This document shows, piece by piece, positions 4,999 to 6,738 of a stretch of 6,738 nt of DNA. The position numbers and the translations under genes are program-made. The first letter of the stretch is position 1, and each line of letters begins with the position of its first letter. Source of the DNA: JAUIHN01 sp964556075 (GTDB lineage Bacteria > Patescibacteriota > Saccharimonadia > Saccharimonadales > Saccharimonadaceae); contig CAZKUV010000039.1 of assembly GCA_964556075.1 (NCBI GenBank), positions 1-6,738 on the forward strand, written 5' to 3'. The notes under the pieces were generated by a model. It saw only the letters and a program-made list of their open reading frames with translations. It made no database searches and was not told where the DNA came from.

Positions 4999-6738
4999 TT
5001 AGAAACGGGGAGCCAGCTCTCTGGTGTAAACAGTTCTCGCCCGATTATTATCCAGTCCGTACGCGCTGCCCCACAGATAGGCGTCTGCGCGCAGATTGAA
5101 AATTTCCGCAGGATTTCCGCGAGCATTCACTTGAGCATCGGAACCCGCGGTCCTTCTAAGAAGAAGCTTGTCGGCGACCACCGGACCATTAATTCGAAGT
5201 GGGATATTGCAGTGCGTTGACGTTAGATTATCCCTCACGGCACCGCTCAGTCTGTCGGAACAGGTATCAAGCACCCCTCCCCCGCTTCCATTGAGAGCGA
5301 ACAACCACGCGTCGACCTGACCAACCCCTCCCCTAATCTGAATGGTAGGAGCTTGGATAATAACCTGCGGAATATCACGAATATTCGAATACGGACCGTC
5401 GTTATAGCGGATATCGCCCGAAATCGTGACCGTGCCAGTCGCCTGAATAATAATCGACTTACCTTGGTCGATAGTCGTACCAGTCAGATCGAGCGAACCA
5501 GACCTTCTATACACCACTTTGTTACCGCTGGCATCCTTACCGCTCAGCGAATTTAGATTCAAACTGCTCGAGGTAATATTGACCGTCTTTTCATTAAATT
5601 GAGACACGACCTTGTCCGATACCAAATCGAAGTTATAACAACCGAATGAACATGACCCACTGCCTCCGGTATTTGCGAATGTCAATCTGCTCCATGTAGA
5701 CTGCGCGGTGCTCGAATTTCCATTATTGAGACCAGATCCACTTGCGAGCGCGGAATTTCCCCCCGCTGACAGCGCCCCGTATTCTCCCCAGCTACCGTAC
5801 ATCGTTAAACTCGGGTTCGTATAATACCTCGTGCTCGTCACTATGTTGCCCCCAACTCGCACGTCACCGCCCCAGACTTGCATTTTCGGACTTTTAGCTA
5901 TCATGAAGCAGCGCATAGCGCTATGACGCCACGTCGGACTATCGGCATGCGTTGGTGTTGAGACTGACGCGACAAAACAGATTCTCGTTCCTACTTCATA
6001 AATCGGCACGAAGTAAAAGAACGATCTGGAAGCCGGTCCCGACGGCTGAAACACTACATTCGATCTCTGCTCGCCCGACACAGCTTCGCATGTTTGACGT
6101 CCAGAACTTGAGAACGACGCGCATGGTTCAAGATTATTGGTTTTTCCACTAGTATCCGGATTGGTTCCCGGATTGTACACTAACCGGGTAAACCGCCACT
6201 CCGTTGGTCGTGAAGCGTCCGGACCAGAGTTCGTTACCCTATTGGTTATCGTGATGGAATTATCAGGCTCAGCAGTACTCCTGGGCACCACCACCTCAGG
6301 CGTCAACGTATATTCAATCGGTGGCGGTGGAGTATACGGAGGGAGGCCATTTAAGATACCGAGAGGATTAGCGCAAATTATCTCAAGTCTGTAATAAATA
6401 GTCCCTGTACTTTTTGATCGAAACACCCAGCTATCTACATTATAGATATTGCTCTCGTATGTATACCTAATAGCGTCATAAACAAGCTGACCAGCACTAT
6501 TTCTGACAATGACACCCGTAGAGTTCACCTCATTACTAGTCTTCATGTACACCATTTCGAGGTCGTCATTTTCCACCAGATAGTTATATAGCCTCTCCCA
6601 ATCCGAATCGGAGACTGTACGTGATCTGTTTCTAGTTGAGCTTTCCCAGCCGCTACCAAGCATAGTATGAGCCACGACCGCGGATCCCATCTTATCCCAA
6701 GCAGCATTCGGACTATTCGCTCCACTATTAATGTTCTT
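4999..6738 (-). CDS. Large secreted/surface protein, C-terminal 579 residues (5' end outside window)
   Basis: The frame stays open through the right edge (16 codons upstream of the first ATG at 6690 have no stop), so that ATG is probably internal and any signal peptide is off-window. Counting from the first visible codon: an N-terminal region (1 to about 130) contains AAWDKMGSAVVAHTML and YYRLEIICANPLG; a linker PPYTPPPP sits at 133-140; an Ig-like domain of DUF11/CARDB type with ITITNRVTNSGPDAS spans about 145-280. KMQVWGGDVRVGG follows at 285-297. A Ser/Gly/Asn-rich beta region (about 300-520) has solenoid-like repeats such as IIIQATGTVTISGDIRY and QVIIQAPTIQIRGGV, then LRINGPVVADKLLLRRTAG. 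The tail is TVYTRELAPRF. No LPxTG motif or C-terminal membrane helix is present. Nine cysteines suggest disulfides outside the cell. The family is known to me only as a recurring Saccharibacteria-type surface protein. A pilus-associated adhesin role is inferred from position. Confidence 0.85.
   Translation of the reverse strand, partial: KNINSGANSPNAAWDKMGSAVVAHTMLGSGWESSTRNRSRTVSDSDWERLYNYLVENDDLEMVYMKTSNEVNSTGVIVRNSAGQLVYDAIRYTYESNIYNVDSWVFRSKSTGTIYYRLEIICANPLGILNGLPPYTPPPPIEYTLTPEVVVPRSTAEPDNSITITNRVTNSGPDASRPTEWRFTRLVYNPGTNPDTSGKTNNLEPCASFSSSGRQTCEAVSGEQRSNVVFQPSGPASRSFFYFVPIYEVGTRICFVASVSTPTHADSPTWRHSAMRCFMIAKSPKMQVWGGDVRVGGNIVTSTRYYTNPSLTMYGSWGEYGALSAGGNSALASGSGLNNGNSSTAQSTWSRLTFANTGGSGSCSFGCYNFDLVSDKVVSQFNEKTVNITSSSLNLNSLSGKDASGNKVVYRRSGSLDLTGTTIDQGKSIIIQATGTVTISGDIRYNDGPYSNIRDIPQVIIQAPTIQIRGGVGQVDAWLFALNGSGGGVLDTCSDRLSGAVRDNLTSTHCNIPLRINGPVVADKLLLRRTAGSDAQVNARGNPAEIFNLRADAYLWGSAYGLDNNRARTVYTRELAPRF

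Noticed and set aside
6688..6690. ATG as the start of the surface protein
   Set aside because: The frame is open to the window edge, there is no ribosome site, and what follows is not a signal peptide. AAWDKMGSAVVAHT reads as domain interior, so the gene is treated as partial.

Overview
The window is a compact, almost gap-free stretch of bacterial DNA in which every supported gene lies on the minus strand, so transcription runs from the high-coordinate end to the low one. It holds a type IV pilus (T4P) machinery cluster in the order pilM, pilN, pilO, a 77-residue single-pass membrane protein, pilB, pilT. Upstream of it is the 3' part of a large secreted or surface protein. The right edge cuts that protein and the left edge cuts pilT inside its Walker A motif.

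The content suggests a single-membrane bacterium of the Candidate Phyla Radiation, most likely a Saccharibacteria (TM7) relative. The reasons are the compact T4P cluster without a pilQ secretin or recognisable pilP, and the style of the surface protein, whose motifs (CANP, KMQVWGGDVRVGG, a Tyr-Thr-Arg-Glu-Leu-x-Pro-Arg-Phe tail) I associate from memory with that lineage. TGA ends pilM and pilO as an ordinary stop, which argues against Gracilibacteria and Absconditabacteria, where TGA encodes glycine. The lineage call is inference, since no rRNA or marker gene is present.

Layout, in transcription order. 6738-4999 encodes the surface protein, open at its 5' end: an N-terminal region, a Pro-rich linker, an Ig-like/DUF11-like domain, a WGGDVRVGG motif, a beta-repeat region and a short basic C-terminal tail. 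4998-4936 is a 63-bp gap with a good sigma70-type promoter directly in front of pilM. 4935-2215 carries pilM, pilN, pilO and the 77-aa gene, joined by GTGA, TAATG and GTGA junctions that imply coupled translation. pilB follows after 25 nt, and pilT after another 11 nt.

As a system, cytoplasmic actin-like PilM binds the N-terminal tail of PilN. PilN and PilO form the inner-membrane alignment complex, PilB powers pilus extension and PilT powers retraction. pilC, the prepilins and the prepilin peptidase are not in the window and probably lie on either side. The surface protein is a plausible pilus-associated or adhesive partner by position only. Unusual points are the cysteine-free region in PilB where a zinc module normally sits, its degenerate MshEN-type N-domain, the unidentified 77-aa protein in the pilP position, and a pilM promoter so close to the start codon that it predicts a leaderless mRNA.
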